A stretch of 64,000 nucleotides of DNA from Ekhidna sp051379705 (lineage in GTDB: Bacteria; Bacteroidota; Bacteroidia; Cytophagales; Cyclobacteriaceae). The notes beneath the pieces were generated by a model that searched no databases, had not been told where the DNA came from, and worked only from the letters and a program-made list of their open reading frames with translations. This document shows, piece by piece, positions 18,156 through 26,979 of the stretch (position 1 is its first letter; each line of letters starts with the position of its first letter). The translations under genes were made by a program, and so were the position numbers. The stretch covers positions 1,922,001 to 1,986,000 of the forward strand of contig NZ_CP179868.1 of assembly GCF_051379705.1 (NCBI RefSeq), written 5' to 3'.

Positions 18156-19449
18156 GAGCTACTGTTACGTTAATCCAACATCCAATGGTCAAGGACTCGC
18201 CTTCCTCTTTCCCTTCGTTAAAGATATCTTCGATAGATGGAAATTGACCTTTTGCAGCGGCCATTCCAGCACTGTTTCCTGCTTTTCTATACTCATTGTA
18301 AGCCGCGATGAAGATTGCTCTATCTTGTACTTGACTCTGCTCTTGCTTGCAATCATCAAAACTGCTCATATATAAATCACCAATCAGTTTGTAGGCATCT
18401 TTGTGTGATGGATCAAATGAAAGAGCTCGTCTAGCGCTGTTTCTAGCAGTTGACTTCTGCCCGTTCTTTCTTTGAATGCTAGCAATATTTACATACATCT
18501 CAGCTTTTTCACTGTTATCGTCAGTTAGGCCAGCTGCTTCCTGAAAATATTCAATAGCCTTTCCATCGTTACCATCCTGACCATTTTTCTGAGCAAGAAA
18601 CTTGGCTACTCCGTATGTAGGTTCGTCATCTTGAATAATACCGGCCGCTTTGAGAGCCAATGGACTGTCCAGGCATTTCCCCTTCAGCATGAGTCTGAAG
18701 ATTTGCTTAGCCATGTTAACATCATTTTCATTTTGAAGTTTTGGACCAAGTTTTTCTTCAACAAATTCGCAGCTTATTTCCACTTTGGTGGCAGTGAGTA
18801 GTCTATCAACTAAATCAGAAGAACCATCAATTTTCTTTCTCTCCGTTTCACTAGCATTTTTTCTTTGCTCGGATAGAGCTTCAGAGATAGCAGAATATGT
18901 ATCAATTACCTGCTCGTCGGTCAGACGTTTGTAGAGGTAGTTTTTATATGTCATATCCATAAAAGCAACAAGTGCGCCTCTATTCATATCAGCTCCATTC
19001 TGATCAAATGCTTTTTGAAAAACTTCCAGCACACGGAAATATTCATCTTTTTCTTTCTTGTAGAACGTATAGCCATAAATCGCTTTTCGTTCAATGATGT
19101 CTGCTTTATCATCCGGATACATTTCGGCCCGCTTATCAAATAGCGCCCATCCGGTTTCAACATATTCTTTCTTTTTTGCTGCTTCGGTTTCTTTCTTTGC
19201 GAGCTCCTGATATATCTCCACACCATTGATATAGATAGATGGATTTAAGTCAGGTGTATTTTCTAAAAGCCAATTCAGAGGTGCTAGGGCAGCCTTGTAG
19301 TTCTTTGCTTTTTTTGCATCTGTGTAGAGTACATTTTTTTCTTTGGCAATGTCTACTTGCTCCCCCCAGTTCCATCCGTTCTGGGCATTGACACTGATTG
19401 CCAGTGTTAGAAAAAAAGCTGCTCCGAGTATTTTGGTAATCATCTTCAT
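18133..19449 (-). CDS. Exported tetratricopeptide-repeat protein
   Basis: A 438-residue protein with a signal peptide (residues 1-22, ending SVNAQ) and helical repeats. The clearest TPRs are around residues 285-360 (KAIEYFQEAAGL, AEMYVNIASIQRKNG, ARRALSFDPSHKDAYKLIGDLY). The N-terminal half has more divergent helix pairs typical of Bacteroidota periplasmic TPR proteins. It lies between the outer-membrane protein gene (13 nt upstream) and lptC, so it may act in envelope assembly. A strong hairpin follows the stop codon. Confidence 0.85.
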   Translation of the reverse strand: MKMITKILGAAFFLTLAISVNAQNGWNWGEQVDIAKEKNVLYTDAKKAKNYKAALAPLNWLLENTPDLNPSIYINGVEIYQELAKKETEAAKKKEYVETGWALFDKRAEMYPDDKADIIERKAIYGYTFYKKEKDEYFRVLEVFQKAFDQNGADMNRGALVAFMDMTYKNYLYKRLTDEQVIDTYSAISEALSEQRKNASETERKKIDGSSDLVDRLLTATKVEISCEFVEEKLGPKLQNENDVNMAKQIFRLMLKGKCLDSPLALKAAGIIQDDEPTYGVAKFLAQKNGQDGNDGKAIEYFQEAAGLTDDNSEKAEMYVNIASIQRKNGQKSTARNSARRALSFDPSHKDAYKLIGDLYMSSFDDCKQEQSQVQDRAIFIAAYNEYRKAGNSAGMAAAKGQFPSIEDIFNEGKEEGESLTIGCWINVTVALERRPAN

Positions 19450-19462
19450 AACTCTCTATTTG

Positions 19463-20704
19463 CTAGTCATACTTTCTTTTTACAAACCATCTATCATTTA
19501 CGGTTGCTCCTATAACAACCTTGTAGTAGGTTTCCTTAATTAATCCGTTCGTTGATTCTCCAAGCGTCCCCCATTTGAAGGCTAAGTCTAAACTTGAATA
19601 ACCACTTACTGGTAAAGAGGCACCAAAATTAATACCAAAATCAATAAGTGCCTGATTATTTACGATGTATGGAAGCTTGTGATAGTTAAACCCGGCCGTA
19701 TACTTGGCACGCTTCCAATAGCTATTTACATTATCCCAGTCTGGAATCCACTCCGCACCCATCGCAAACTTCACAGAATTATTGTAATCCTGAGACTCGC
19801 TTCCTGCATTGCTCCAACTATGGGCCTCTATATCAAATCCTATTTTATAACTGTTTAATTTTTCATATGACATGCCATAGCCATATGTAGTTGGCAAGTC
19901 AAATTGTATGGTTTCTGTACCCACAGGAATTGTCTCTATCGTTCTTCCAGTATTGGATAGTCGTATTAATGACAACTCGGATGAACCATTCAGCGGACTT
20001 TTAGGTGAAAAAGTCGCTCCAAAGTTTACGAATCGTTCGTCAGATATTTTTTGTCTGTATCCCAGACCCAGAAGAAAGTTTACGTCTGAATACGATTCCA
20101 GCTCTTGATAGGAAACGTTACTCACACCAACATCATTGCCAGAAATGGAAATAGTGGATGTTTTTTCAATTGATCCAAACGTATAAGTGGTTCTAAGACC
20201 AACATATAGCTTCCTTTTAATGCTGAAACCATTGGCCCAATAGAAGTTTGTTAGTCCGCCCTCACCTCTGTTGTTTGAAAGCTGGCCTACTGTTTCATCA
20301 GTGCCTGGGACATTTCCTTCAGAGAACGTATTGTAGCTGACTGAGCTATATGGCAAAATACCAAATGAAGAAGACCATTTGCCAGGTATAATAGGAAAAG
20401 CAAATGCCAAAAATCTCAAGCCACCATCGGTGTCTGACCCAGAAACCTCATCTCCGGAAAAGCTTCTATTATCAACTTGAAGGCCTACCTGAAAGGTGCT
20501 AAATGAATTGTAAATAAGGTTTGCAGGGTTTTGTGTATTAATGTTCCATACAGTAGGAGTTCCTATTCCTACCTCACCCATGCCAATATTATTTGGCATT
20601 CCTTGGTGGTTCAAACTTCCAAGACCCTGAAACGAATAGATCGATTGGGCTTGAATGAACTGTACTAATACTAAACAGGCAATCCCTGTTAAAATCCTTT
20701 TCAT
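19463..20704 (-). CDS. Putative outer-membrane beta-barrel protein
   Basis: A 413-residue protein starting at the ATG at 20702-20704 (MKRILTGIA), with signal peptide cleavage near IQAQ (residue 20). The upstream in-frame ATG at 20764 would add 20 residues that spoil the signal peptide. The mature part has alternating amphipathic strands with aromatic ends, similar to FadL/PorV-like barrels (early SYNTFSEG and late VVIGATVNDRWFVKRKYD). The C-terminus ends in basic/aromatic residues. It is 13 nt upstream of the TPR gene and 95 nt downstream of coaX, in a conserved operon order. Confidence 0.82.
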   Translation of the reverse strand: MKRILTGIACLVLVQFIQAQSIYSFQGLGSLNHQGMPNNIGMGEVGIGTPTVWNINTQNPANLIYNSFSTFQVGLQVDNRSFSGDEVSGSDTDGGLRFLAFAFPIIPGKWSSSFGILPYSSVSYNTFSEGNVPGTDETVGQLSNNRGEGGLTNFYWANGFSIKRKLYVGLRTTYTFGSIEKTSTISISGNDVGVSNVSYQELESYSDVNFLLGLGYRQKISDERFVNFGATFSPKSPLNGSSELSLIRLSNTGRTIETIPVGTETIQFDLPTTYGYGMSYEKLNSYKIGFDIEAHSWSNAGSESQDYNNSVKFAMGAEWIPDWDNVNSYWKRAKYTAGFNYHKLPYIVNNQALIDFGINFGASLPVSGYSSLDLAFKWGTLGESTNGLIKETYYKVVIGATVNDRWFVKRKYD

Positions 20705-20799
20705 GTGTGTTTCCAACTTTTCAACGGCCACATGGAATGCTTTTTGAACTAACACTAAAAACAACTTAGTCCCTTAAACCAATCTCCTGATCTGTGATA

Positions 20800-21531
20800 T
20801 CAGCTTAAATTCGCATTTCCTTGATACTTCCAAATTCTATATAGACCCTTCTGCACAATTTTTGAGCCAGCAAAGATGTGAGCTTTTAGTTTGGATTCAA
20901 AGAAATGAGCGTCTCCTCCTGTCAATATCGTGTTAAGACTTGTGAAATCCTTCTCTAATGTCCGTACAACGCCATTTATTTCGTGAATAATCCCCCAGAA
21001 AGATCCACTAAAAAGGCATTCTTTGGTTGATTTGCCCAATTCGTCTGAATCAATACCATTCCATTCCATGGAAATGTCCGGTAATTGGTCTGTATAATTG
21101 GCCATTGCTTTCATTCTCATTGTCAATCCAGGTGAAATAATGCCGCCGTGGAAAACCCCATTTACATCTATCAGGTCGATAGTCATACAAGTGCCTAAAT
21201 CAATAACCAAGTTGTCTTTATTTGGAAACACTTCCAGTGCTCCAACTGCTGCTGCAATACGGTCTGCTCCGAGGGTTTCCGGTGTGTTATAATTCAATTT
21301 GATTGGCAGAGGTGTTTGATACGATAGCAGATTGATATGATTACCCTCCGGGATATCTTGAGCTAATTTTCTTACTGAAGATATCATCATAGGAATGTTT
21401 AGGTAAGCCGCAAAAACTTCTTCCATTTTTTTCCACGTGATGGTGTCATCAAAGCTGCCGCCAATTACCGCTGTAGTTTTAATGGAGCTATTGCCAATAT
21501 CCACCAATATTACTTCTAACTTTTCGCTCAT
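20800..21531 (-). CDS. coaX: Type III pantothenate kinase
   Basis: CoaX phosphorylates pantothenate in the first step of coenzyme A synthesis. The 243-residue protein has the N-terminal phosphate loop VDIGNSS, the central GADRIAAAVGA motif, VIDLGTCMTIDL and GGIISPGL, all typical of the type III family. I start at the ATG at 21529-21531. That codon overlaps the anmK start on the other strand within the palindrome CATG. An in-frame ATG 21 nt further upstream would only enlarge the overlap. Confidence 0.95.
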   Translation of the reverse strand: MSEKLEVILVDIGNSSIKTTAVIGGSFDDTITWKKMEEVFAAYLNIPMMISSVRKLAQDIPEGNHINLLSYQTPLPIKLNYNTPETLGADRIAAAVGALEVFPNKDNLVIDLGTCMTIDLIDVNGVFHGGIISPGLTMRMKAMANYTDQLPDISMEWNGIDSDELGKSTKECLFSGSFWGIIHEINGVVRTLEKDFTSLNTILTGGDAHFFESKLKAHIFAGSKIVQKGLYRIWKYQGNANLS

Positions 21532-22588
21532 GGTTTCACAAAGGAAAGACAAAACATCTTATTCGGTGGTGGGGGCGATGGCTGGCTCTTCTATGGACGG
21601 ACTTGATCTTGCCTATGTCAACTTTAAAAACACACCAAATGGATGGATATACCAGCTCGAGAAATGCTGTGTAATACCGTATCCAATTAACCTGTTCAAC
21701 CGCCTTAAAACTGCATCTTCTCAATCAAAAAACCATCTTAGAAGGTTGGATGTTGATTTTGGTCAATGGATTTCTACGTGTATTAATGAGTTTATTATCA
21801 ACCAAACTCCGCCCGACTTATTGGGTGTGCATGGTCATACAGTCGTTCATAAGCCTTCCGAACACGTCAGCTGGCAGCTTGGGGATGGTTCCGCTATATC
21901 CTCAGAAACAGGCATTGCCACGGTGACAGAGTTTCGGACATTGGATGTTCAAGAAGGAGGACAAGGTGCTCCTTTAGTTCCGTTTGGCGACTTTCACTTA
22001 TTCAGTAGCTATGATGCCTGCCTAAACCTTGGTGGGATTGCGAACATCTCCTTAATAGAAAATAAAACTGCCTGGGACATCTGCCCATGCAATCAGGTGC
22101 TCAACTATTTTGCTGAGAAATTGGGTAAAGCCTATGACAAGAATGGCGATTTTGCCAAGTCAGGAAAATTTGACCAAGCGTTTTACACTAAGGTTTCTAG
22201 CTTAGATTATTTCGAAAAAGCACCACCCAAGTCATTGCCGAATAATTTTATTGAAGAAAGTATTCTTAAAGGAGTTGAGCCGATGAATGGACTTCATACC
22301 TATTCTCATATAATAGCCGATCAGGTTCTACAAAGCCTTTGTGAATCGAATGGCTCTAAACTTCTAATCACGGGCGGAGGTGCTTTTAACGGGTATTTGA
22401 TTGATCTTATTCGGAGCAAACTCGAAAACTGGGACATTAGTGCCTCAGATTCTAAACTGATTGAATTTAAGGAGTCATTGGTCTTTGCTTTTTTGGCCCT
22501 CAAACGAATGAGAAATGAAATAAACACCTTAGCATCGGTAACTGGTGCAAGCAAAGACACCTCCTCGGGTGTGATTCATCTTCCTTAA
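21530..22588 (+). CDS. anmK: Anhydro-N-acetylmuramic acid kinase
   Basis: AnmK phosphorylates and opens 1,6-anhydroMurNAc during murein recycling. The 352-residue protein shows the N-terminal GAMAGSSMDGLDLAY (E. coli has GVMSGTSLDGVD), the VHGHTVVHKP motif, GGQGAPLVPFGD, and NLGGIANIS. The Bacteroidota-type DICPCNQVLN replaces the enterobacterial DTGPGN. The start is the ATG at 21530, which shares two bases with the coaX start. The frame is open further upstream inside coaX, but only residues from this ATG onward fit the family. Confidence 0.95.
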   Translation: MVSQRKDKTSYSVVGAMAGSSMDGLDLAYVNFKNTPNGWIYQLEKCCVIPYPINLFNRLKTASSQSKNHLRRLDVDFGQWISTCINEFIINQTPPDLLGVHGHTVVHKPSEHVSWQLGDGSAISSETGIATVTEFRTLDVQEGGQGAPLVPFGDFHLFSSYDACLNLGGIANISLIENKTAWDICPCNQVLNYFAEKLGKAYDKNGDFAKSGKFDQAFYTKVSSLDYFEKAPPKSLPNNFIEESILKGVEPMNGLHTYSHIIADQVLQSLCESNGSKLLITGGGAFNGYLIDLIRSKLENWDISASDSKLIEFKESLVFAFLALKRMRNEINTLASVTGASKDTSSGVIHLP

Positions 22589-22628
22589 TGATTAGATTTG
22601 CGCCCTCAAAATATTTGAAGTACGACAG

Positions 22629-23861
22629 ATGAAAGAACTCCTAAAAAAATTTGAAGATAAAACCCCAGAGATCGTTTTCGAATGGTCTGATGCTGAAACA
22701 GAAGCAGAAGGTTGGGTAGTAATAAACTCATTAAGAGGCGGAGCTGCTGGTGGTGGCACTCGAATGCGGGTTGGCTTGGATAAGAGAGAGGTAGAATCTC
22801 TTGCAAAAACAATGGAAATCAAATTCACCGTCTCGGGACCTCAAATTGGTGGAGCTAAGTCTGGAATCAACTTCGATCCTAATGATCCAAGAAAAGAAGG
22901 CGTGCTTAAAAGGTGGTATCATGCGGTCTATCCACTCCTTAAAAACTATTATGGAACTGGTGGTGATTTGAATGTAGATGAAATTCATGAAGTGATTCCA
23001 ATTACCGAAGATTTCGGATTATGGCATCCGCAAGAAGGCATTGTCAATGGCCATTTTAACCCTCGCAAGCCGAAAAAAATTCACATGCTGGGTAGACTTA
23101 GACAAGGAGTTTCAAAAGTTTTAGAAGATCAGGAATACGTCCCTAACTCTCCAAAAAAGTATGTGGTAGCGGATATGATCACAGGATATGGTGTGGCTGA
23201 AGCAGTTCGCCATTATTATCAAATCTGGGGAGGCAATATTGGGGAAAAAAGAGCCATCATTCAAGGATGGGGAAATGTTGGATCTACGGCTGCTTTGTAC
23301 TTGGCCAAGTATGGTGTGAAAGTGGTTGGTATCATAGATCGAGTGGGTGGATTGATGAATCCAGACGGATTCACATTGGACGAAATTAAAAAGCTATTCC
23401 ATGATAAAGAAGGAAATAAATTAGTAGCCGAAAACTTAATCCCATTTGACAAAATCAATAAAGAAATTTGGTCAATGGGTGCGGAGATTTTTATTCCTGC
23501 AGCTGCCTCGAGGCTCGTTTCAAGAGAGCAGGCAGAGTCAATGATTAACAATAGTTTGGAGGCAGTTTCTTGTGGAGCAAACGTACCATTTAGCGACCTA
23601 GAGATCTTCTACGGCCCAATTGCAGAGTTCGTTGATAAGAAGGTGTCTCTTTTGCCGGATTTCATTGCCAACTGCGGAATGGCGCGAACTTTTGCTTTTC
23701 TTATGGACCCAGACAATGATGATGTTTTGACGGACGCTGACATCTTCAACGATTGCTCAAAAACTATTGGCGATGCGTTGCAGGCTGTGCACAAGGAAAA
23801 CAATTCCCGCGTAAACCTGGCTGAGACCGCCTTTACAATTTCATTAAATAAGCTTGTTTGA
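22629..23861 (+). CDS. Glu/Leu/Phe/Val dehydrogenase, glutamate-dehydrogenase-like
   Basis: A 410-residue amino-acid dehydrogenase. The substrate domain carries GGGTRMRVG and GGAKSGINFDP, with the catalytic Lys in GGAKSG. The nucleotide domain has IIQGWGNVGSTAALYL and IIDRVGGLMNPDG, followed by IFIPAAASRLV and PDFIANCGM. It probably interconverts glutamate (or a related amino acid) and its 2-oxo acid with NAD(P). The family also occurs as the cut gene at 1-984, but the two are only distantly alike. It lies 40 nt after anmK on the same strand. Confidence 0.9.
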   Translation: MKELLKKFEDKTPEIVFEWSDAETEAEGWVVINSLRGGAAGGGTRMRVGLDKREVESLAKTMEIKFTVSGPQIGGAKSGINFDPNDPRKEGVLKRWYHAVYPLLKNYYGTGGDLNVDEIHEVIPITEDFGLWHPQEGIVNGHFNPRKPKKIHMLGRLRQGVSKVLEDQEYVPNSPKKYVVADMITGYGVAEAVRHYYQIWGGNIGEKRAIIQGWGNVGSTAALYLAKYGVKVVGIIDRVGGLMNPDGFTLDEIKKLFHDKEGNKLVAENLIPFDKINKEIWSMGAEIFIPAAASRLVSREQAESMINNSLEAVSCGANVPFSDLEIFYGPIAEFVDKKVSLLPDFIANCGMARTFAFLMDPDNDDVLTDADIFNDCSKTIGDALQAVHKENNSRVNLAETAFTISLNKLV

Positions 23862-23925
23862 TTATAACTAGGTTTGTTTTTGTCTGAGCTAATGATATCT
23901 TTAGTATAAATCCAGTAATCGCCTA

Positions 23926-25404
23926 ATGATCGGGAGAATTCTTGTTGCCATTCTATTAATGACAGTGATTGTCGTGGCTTACGCCAGCGATACTCCTATG
24001 CAAGAGCAACAAGAAACACATCAAACACTGGAACACGATGTATCTGAGGATGGTCATACATCCGAGAGGCCGGCACTGTGGAGTGTTTTCCCTTTCGTAT
24101 TGCTCTTGGTGATGATAGCAACAGGCCCACTTTTTTACCCACATTTCTGGCACAAAAGCTATCCGGTCATTTCAATCATTTTGGCATTTCTGGTCTGTAC
24201 ATATTATTTATTCTTTCTTCACAACCAACATAGTCCGGTGCATTCTGCGGCCGAGTATATTCAATTTATAGCCTTACTCACGGGGTTGTTTGTGGCTTCA
24301 GGTGGAATTTTGATCGTCGTAGACAAGGAAGCTAGGCCACTAACGAATTTATTGATATTGGCTGTAGGAGCAGTTATTGCAAATATTATAGGCACAACTG
24401 GAGCATCGATGCTTTTGATACGCCCATTTATTCGTCTGAACAAAAATAGAATTAAGCCTTACCACATTGTATTTTTCATTTTCATTGTAAGTAATGTTGG
24501 AGGTTCACTTACTCCTATTGGAGATCCTCCTCTGTTTCTTGGCTTCTTAAAAGGAATTCCTTTTCAGTGGACGGTGGTTCACAACTTAGTTCCATGGGCC
24601 ATTGCATGCATTTTGTTATTGGTGTTTTTCTACCTCTTTGACATAAGGAATAAAAGCAACTATGCTTTAATGCGCGGTGAGGAAGAAGAGGAAGAGCCGC
24701 CTACCGGAGCTATTTCTTTGAAGGGTCGCAGAAACTTTCTTTGGTTGGGTGTGGTAGTTGCCGCCGTTTTTCTAGATCCAAATGTTTTTGAATGGGTTCC
24801 AGGAATTGAATATGAGGGCCAAAAATTTTCTTATCTGAGAGAAATTATTATGCTAATGGCTGCATTTGGTTCGTATCAGTTTTCAGATCTGCAAGCTATG
24901 CAAGGCAATGAGTTCAGCTTTGAGCCGATACGAGAGGTTGCTTTTCTTTTCATCGGCATTTTCTTCACTATGATGCCTGCATTAGAACTTGTAAGCGAGT
25001 TTGCACAATCGCCTAAAGGTGAAGCTCTGATTGGTCCTAGTACACTTTATTGGGGCACTGGAATTCTCAGTGGCTTTCTAGATAATGCACCTACCTATGT
25101 CAACTTCCTTACCGCCTCAATGGCTAGTGTTGGAGCTGATGTAAACAAGATGCAAGAGGTGATTGCATTTGCCAATAATGAATATAAAGACTCATTACTA
25201 GACTTAATGGCTATTTCATTAGGAGCAGTATTCTTTGGAGCCTTTACTTACATTGGTAACGGGCCTAATTTCATGGTGAAGTCAATCGCTGAGCAAGTAG
25301 GTATTAAAATGCCATCTTTCTTTTCCTACATTATTAAATTTTCCATACCGATTCTACTTCCCGTATTGATAATTATTTGGTTGATTTTCTTCATGGGACA
25401 CTGA
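23926..25404 (+). CDS. NhaD-like sodium:proton antiporter (ion transporter superfamily)
   Basis: A 492-residue inner-membrane protein with about 12 hydrophobic helices after a signal-like first helix and a His-rich periplasmic stretch (residues 25-48). Family motifs include GTTGASMLLIRPFIR, SNVGGSLTPIGDPPLFLGF and LDNAPTYVNFL. These match the NhaD/ArsB-CitM ion transporter group, which in marine Bacteroidota is usually annotated as a Na+/H+ antiporter. A promoter-like TATCTTTAGTA stands at 23896-23906, 19 nt before the ATG; the same string occurs upstream of the HisA-like gene. Confidence 0.88.
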   Translation: MIGRILVAILLMTVIVVAYASDTPMQEQQETHQTLEHDVSEDGHTSERPALWSVFPFVLLLVMIATGPLFYPHFWHKSYPVISIILAFLVCTYYLFFLHNQHSPVHSAAEYIQFIALLTGLFVASGGILIVVDKEARPLTNLLILAVGAVIANIIGTTGASMLLIRPFIRLNKNRIKPYHIVFFIFIVSNVGGSLTPIGDPPLFLGFLKGIPFQWTVVHNLVPWAIACILLLVFFYLFDIRNKSNYALMRGEEEEEEPPTGAISLKGRRNFLWLGVVVAAVFLDPNVFEWVPGIEYEGQKFSYLREIIMLMAAFGSYQFSDLQAMQGNEFSFEPIREVAFLFIGIFFTMMPALELVSEFAQSPKGEALIGPSTLYWGTGILSGFLDNAPTYVNFLTASMASVGADVNKMQEVIAFANNEYKDSLLDLMAISLGAVFFGAFTYIGNGPNFMVKSIAEQVGIKMPSFFSYIIKFSIPILLPVLIIIWLIFFMGH

Positions 25405-25506
25405 AACTGAGGGACTTGGTTAGTTCTTATATCGAATAAATTTTTCTTTATTTGCGCTTAATTACTTAATTTGATTAACCCTCACCGTTTAATAATCACC
25501 TAAATA

Positions 25507-26487
25507 ATGCTGCTAAACATATTTGGAGGACAAAATGAAGGAATACTCTTTGGAGTGTTCGGGGTTATTATTGTACTCTTCCTGATCGTAGATTTAGGTG
25601 TTTTTCATAAAAAGCATCAAAAAGTTTCTCAAAAGGAAGCTCTGCAACAATCAATTTTTTGGGTACTTGTTTCTGTCGGGTATGGTACTTTGATTTATTT
25701 CTATGGTGAAGGCCCGGCTGCAACCCTTGAGTTCTTCTCAGCTTACGTAACTGAAAAGGCACTATCTGTTGACAACATTTTCGTGATACTGTTGATTCTT
25801 CGATACTTCAACGTAAAGGAGGAGTACTATCACAACATTCTCTTTTGGGGAATTTTAGGTGCAATCGTATTCCGGGCGGTTTTCATATTTGTAGGCGCTC
25901 TGCTCATCGCTGAGTTTCATTGGATTCTTTACATTTTTGGAGTCTTCCTTGTTTACTCCGGAATAAAGCTATTTAGTGAGGAAGACGATATGGAGATCGA
26001 GCCTGAAAAAAATCCTCTGCTAAAAGCTGCAAAAAAAGTCCTCCCCATGAGCACTTCTGATAAGGGTGGAAAATTCTGGCTGAGAGAGAATGGAAAGTTA
26101 CTTTTCACTCCTTTGTTTTTAGTAATTATCCTTATTGAGTCAACCGATTTAATATTTGCTGTGGATTCGATTCCAGCTGCCTTCGCAATTACTCAAAATG
26201 AGTTTGTGATTTATACTTCCAACATTTTTGCCGTGATGGGCTTACGAGCAATGTTTTTTTTACTTGCCAATGTACTTGACAAGTTTTATCTATTGCAGAA
26301 AGGACTTTCTATCGTTTTAATATTCATCGGCGCCAAAATGCTTGCCGAGATCATTGATGTTCACGTCCCAACATATTTGTCCTTCGCTATCATTATAGGA
26401 GCGCTTGTTTTAGCAATTGTTCTATCGCTAATCTTCCCAAAAGAAGAGGAGCCCGAAATAATTGAAGAAGAGACTCCAGCAGAGTAG
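25507..26487 (+). CDS. TerC/Alx family integral membrane protein
   Basis: A 326-residue protein with about nine membrane helices and the family motifs EKALSVDNIFVI (residues ~83-94) and ESTDLIFAVDSIPAAFAI (residues ~208-225), whose acidic residues are thought to bind metal. Alx/TerC proteins handle Mn2+ or tolerate tellurite. The C-terminus is acidic (EEEEPEIIEEE-like). I looked for a yybP-ykoY-like Mn2+ riboswitch in the 102-nt upstream gap and saw none. The stop codon directly abuts the purE stop on the other strand. Confidence 0.9.
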   Translation: MLLNIFGGQNEGILFGVFGVIIVLFLIVDLGVFHKKHQKVSQKEALQQSIFWVLVSVGYGTLIYFYGEGPAATLEFFSAYVTEKALSVDNIFVILLILRYFNVKEEYYHNILFWGILGAIVFRAVFIFVGALLIAEFHWILYIFGVFLVYSGIKLFSEEDDMEIEPEKNPLLKAAKKVLPMSTSDKGGKFWLRENGKLLFTPLFLVIILIESTDLIFAVDSIPAAFAITQNEFVIYTSNIFAVMGLRAMFFLLANVLDKFYLLQKGLSIVLIFIGAKMLAEIIDVHVPTYLSFAIIIGALVLAIVLSLIFPKEEEPEIIEEETPAE

Positions 26488-26979
26488 CTATTTTTCGATA
26501 CTTTTCACAGAATCCATAACCTTGTCTCGTAGGCTATTTTTGTATTGCTGTAAGTTATTGGCAATCTCATCGTTTGCCGACCCTACAATCTCTGCCGCGA
26601 GTATCCCTGCATTTTTTGCACCATCTAGAGCTACCGTTGCAACTGGAATACCTCCAGGCATCTGCAGGATCGAAAGTATTGAATCCCAACCGTCTATGGA
26701 GTTACTAGACTTAACCGGCACCCCAATGACAGGCAGTGTCGTCAACGAGGCAACCATTCCGGGTAGATGTGCTGCTCCTCCTGCTCCAGCAATGATTACT
26801 TGCAATCCTTTTTCTCTAGCGCCTTCAGCGTAATCCAACATTCTGTGTGGTGTCCTGTGCGCAGAAACGATCGTTAGTTCGTATGAAACGCCTAGCTCTT
26901 CCAATATATCTGCCGCTTGTTGCATGACAGGAAGATCAGACTTACTTCCCATGATGATTCCAACTTTTGGTGTTGCCAT
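26488..26979 (-). CDS. purE: N5-carboxyaminoimidazole ribonucleotide mutase
   Basis: PurE class I converts N5-CAIR to CAIR in purine synthesis. The 163-residue protein has GIIMGSKSDLPVM, the catalytic His41 in SAHRTPHRM, AGAGGAAHLPGMVAS and PVIGVPV. Its ATG overlaps the TAA of purK by one base (TAATG), which indicates translational coupling with the partner gene upstream. Confidence 0.97.
   Translation of the reverse strand: MATPKVGIIMGSKSDLPVMQQAADILEELGVSYELTIVSAHRTPHRMLDYAEGAREKGLQVIIAGAGGAAHLPGMVASLTTLPVIGVPVKSSNSIDGWDSILSILQMPGGIPVATVALDGAKNAGILAAEIVGSANDEIANNLQQYKNSLRDKVMDSVKSIEK

Noticed and set aside
25405..25506. Manganese (yybP-ykoY) riboswitch before the TerC gene
   Set aside because: The gap is AT-rich, without the conserved loops or a supporting hairpin.
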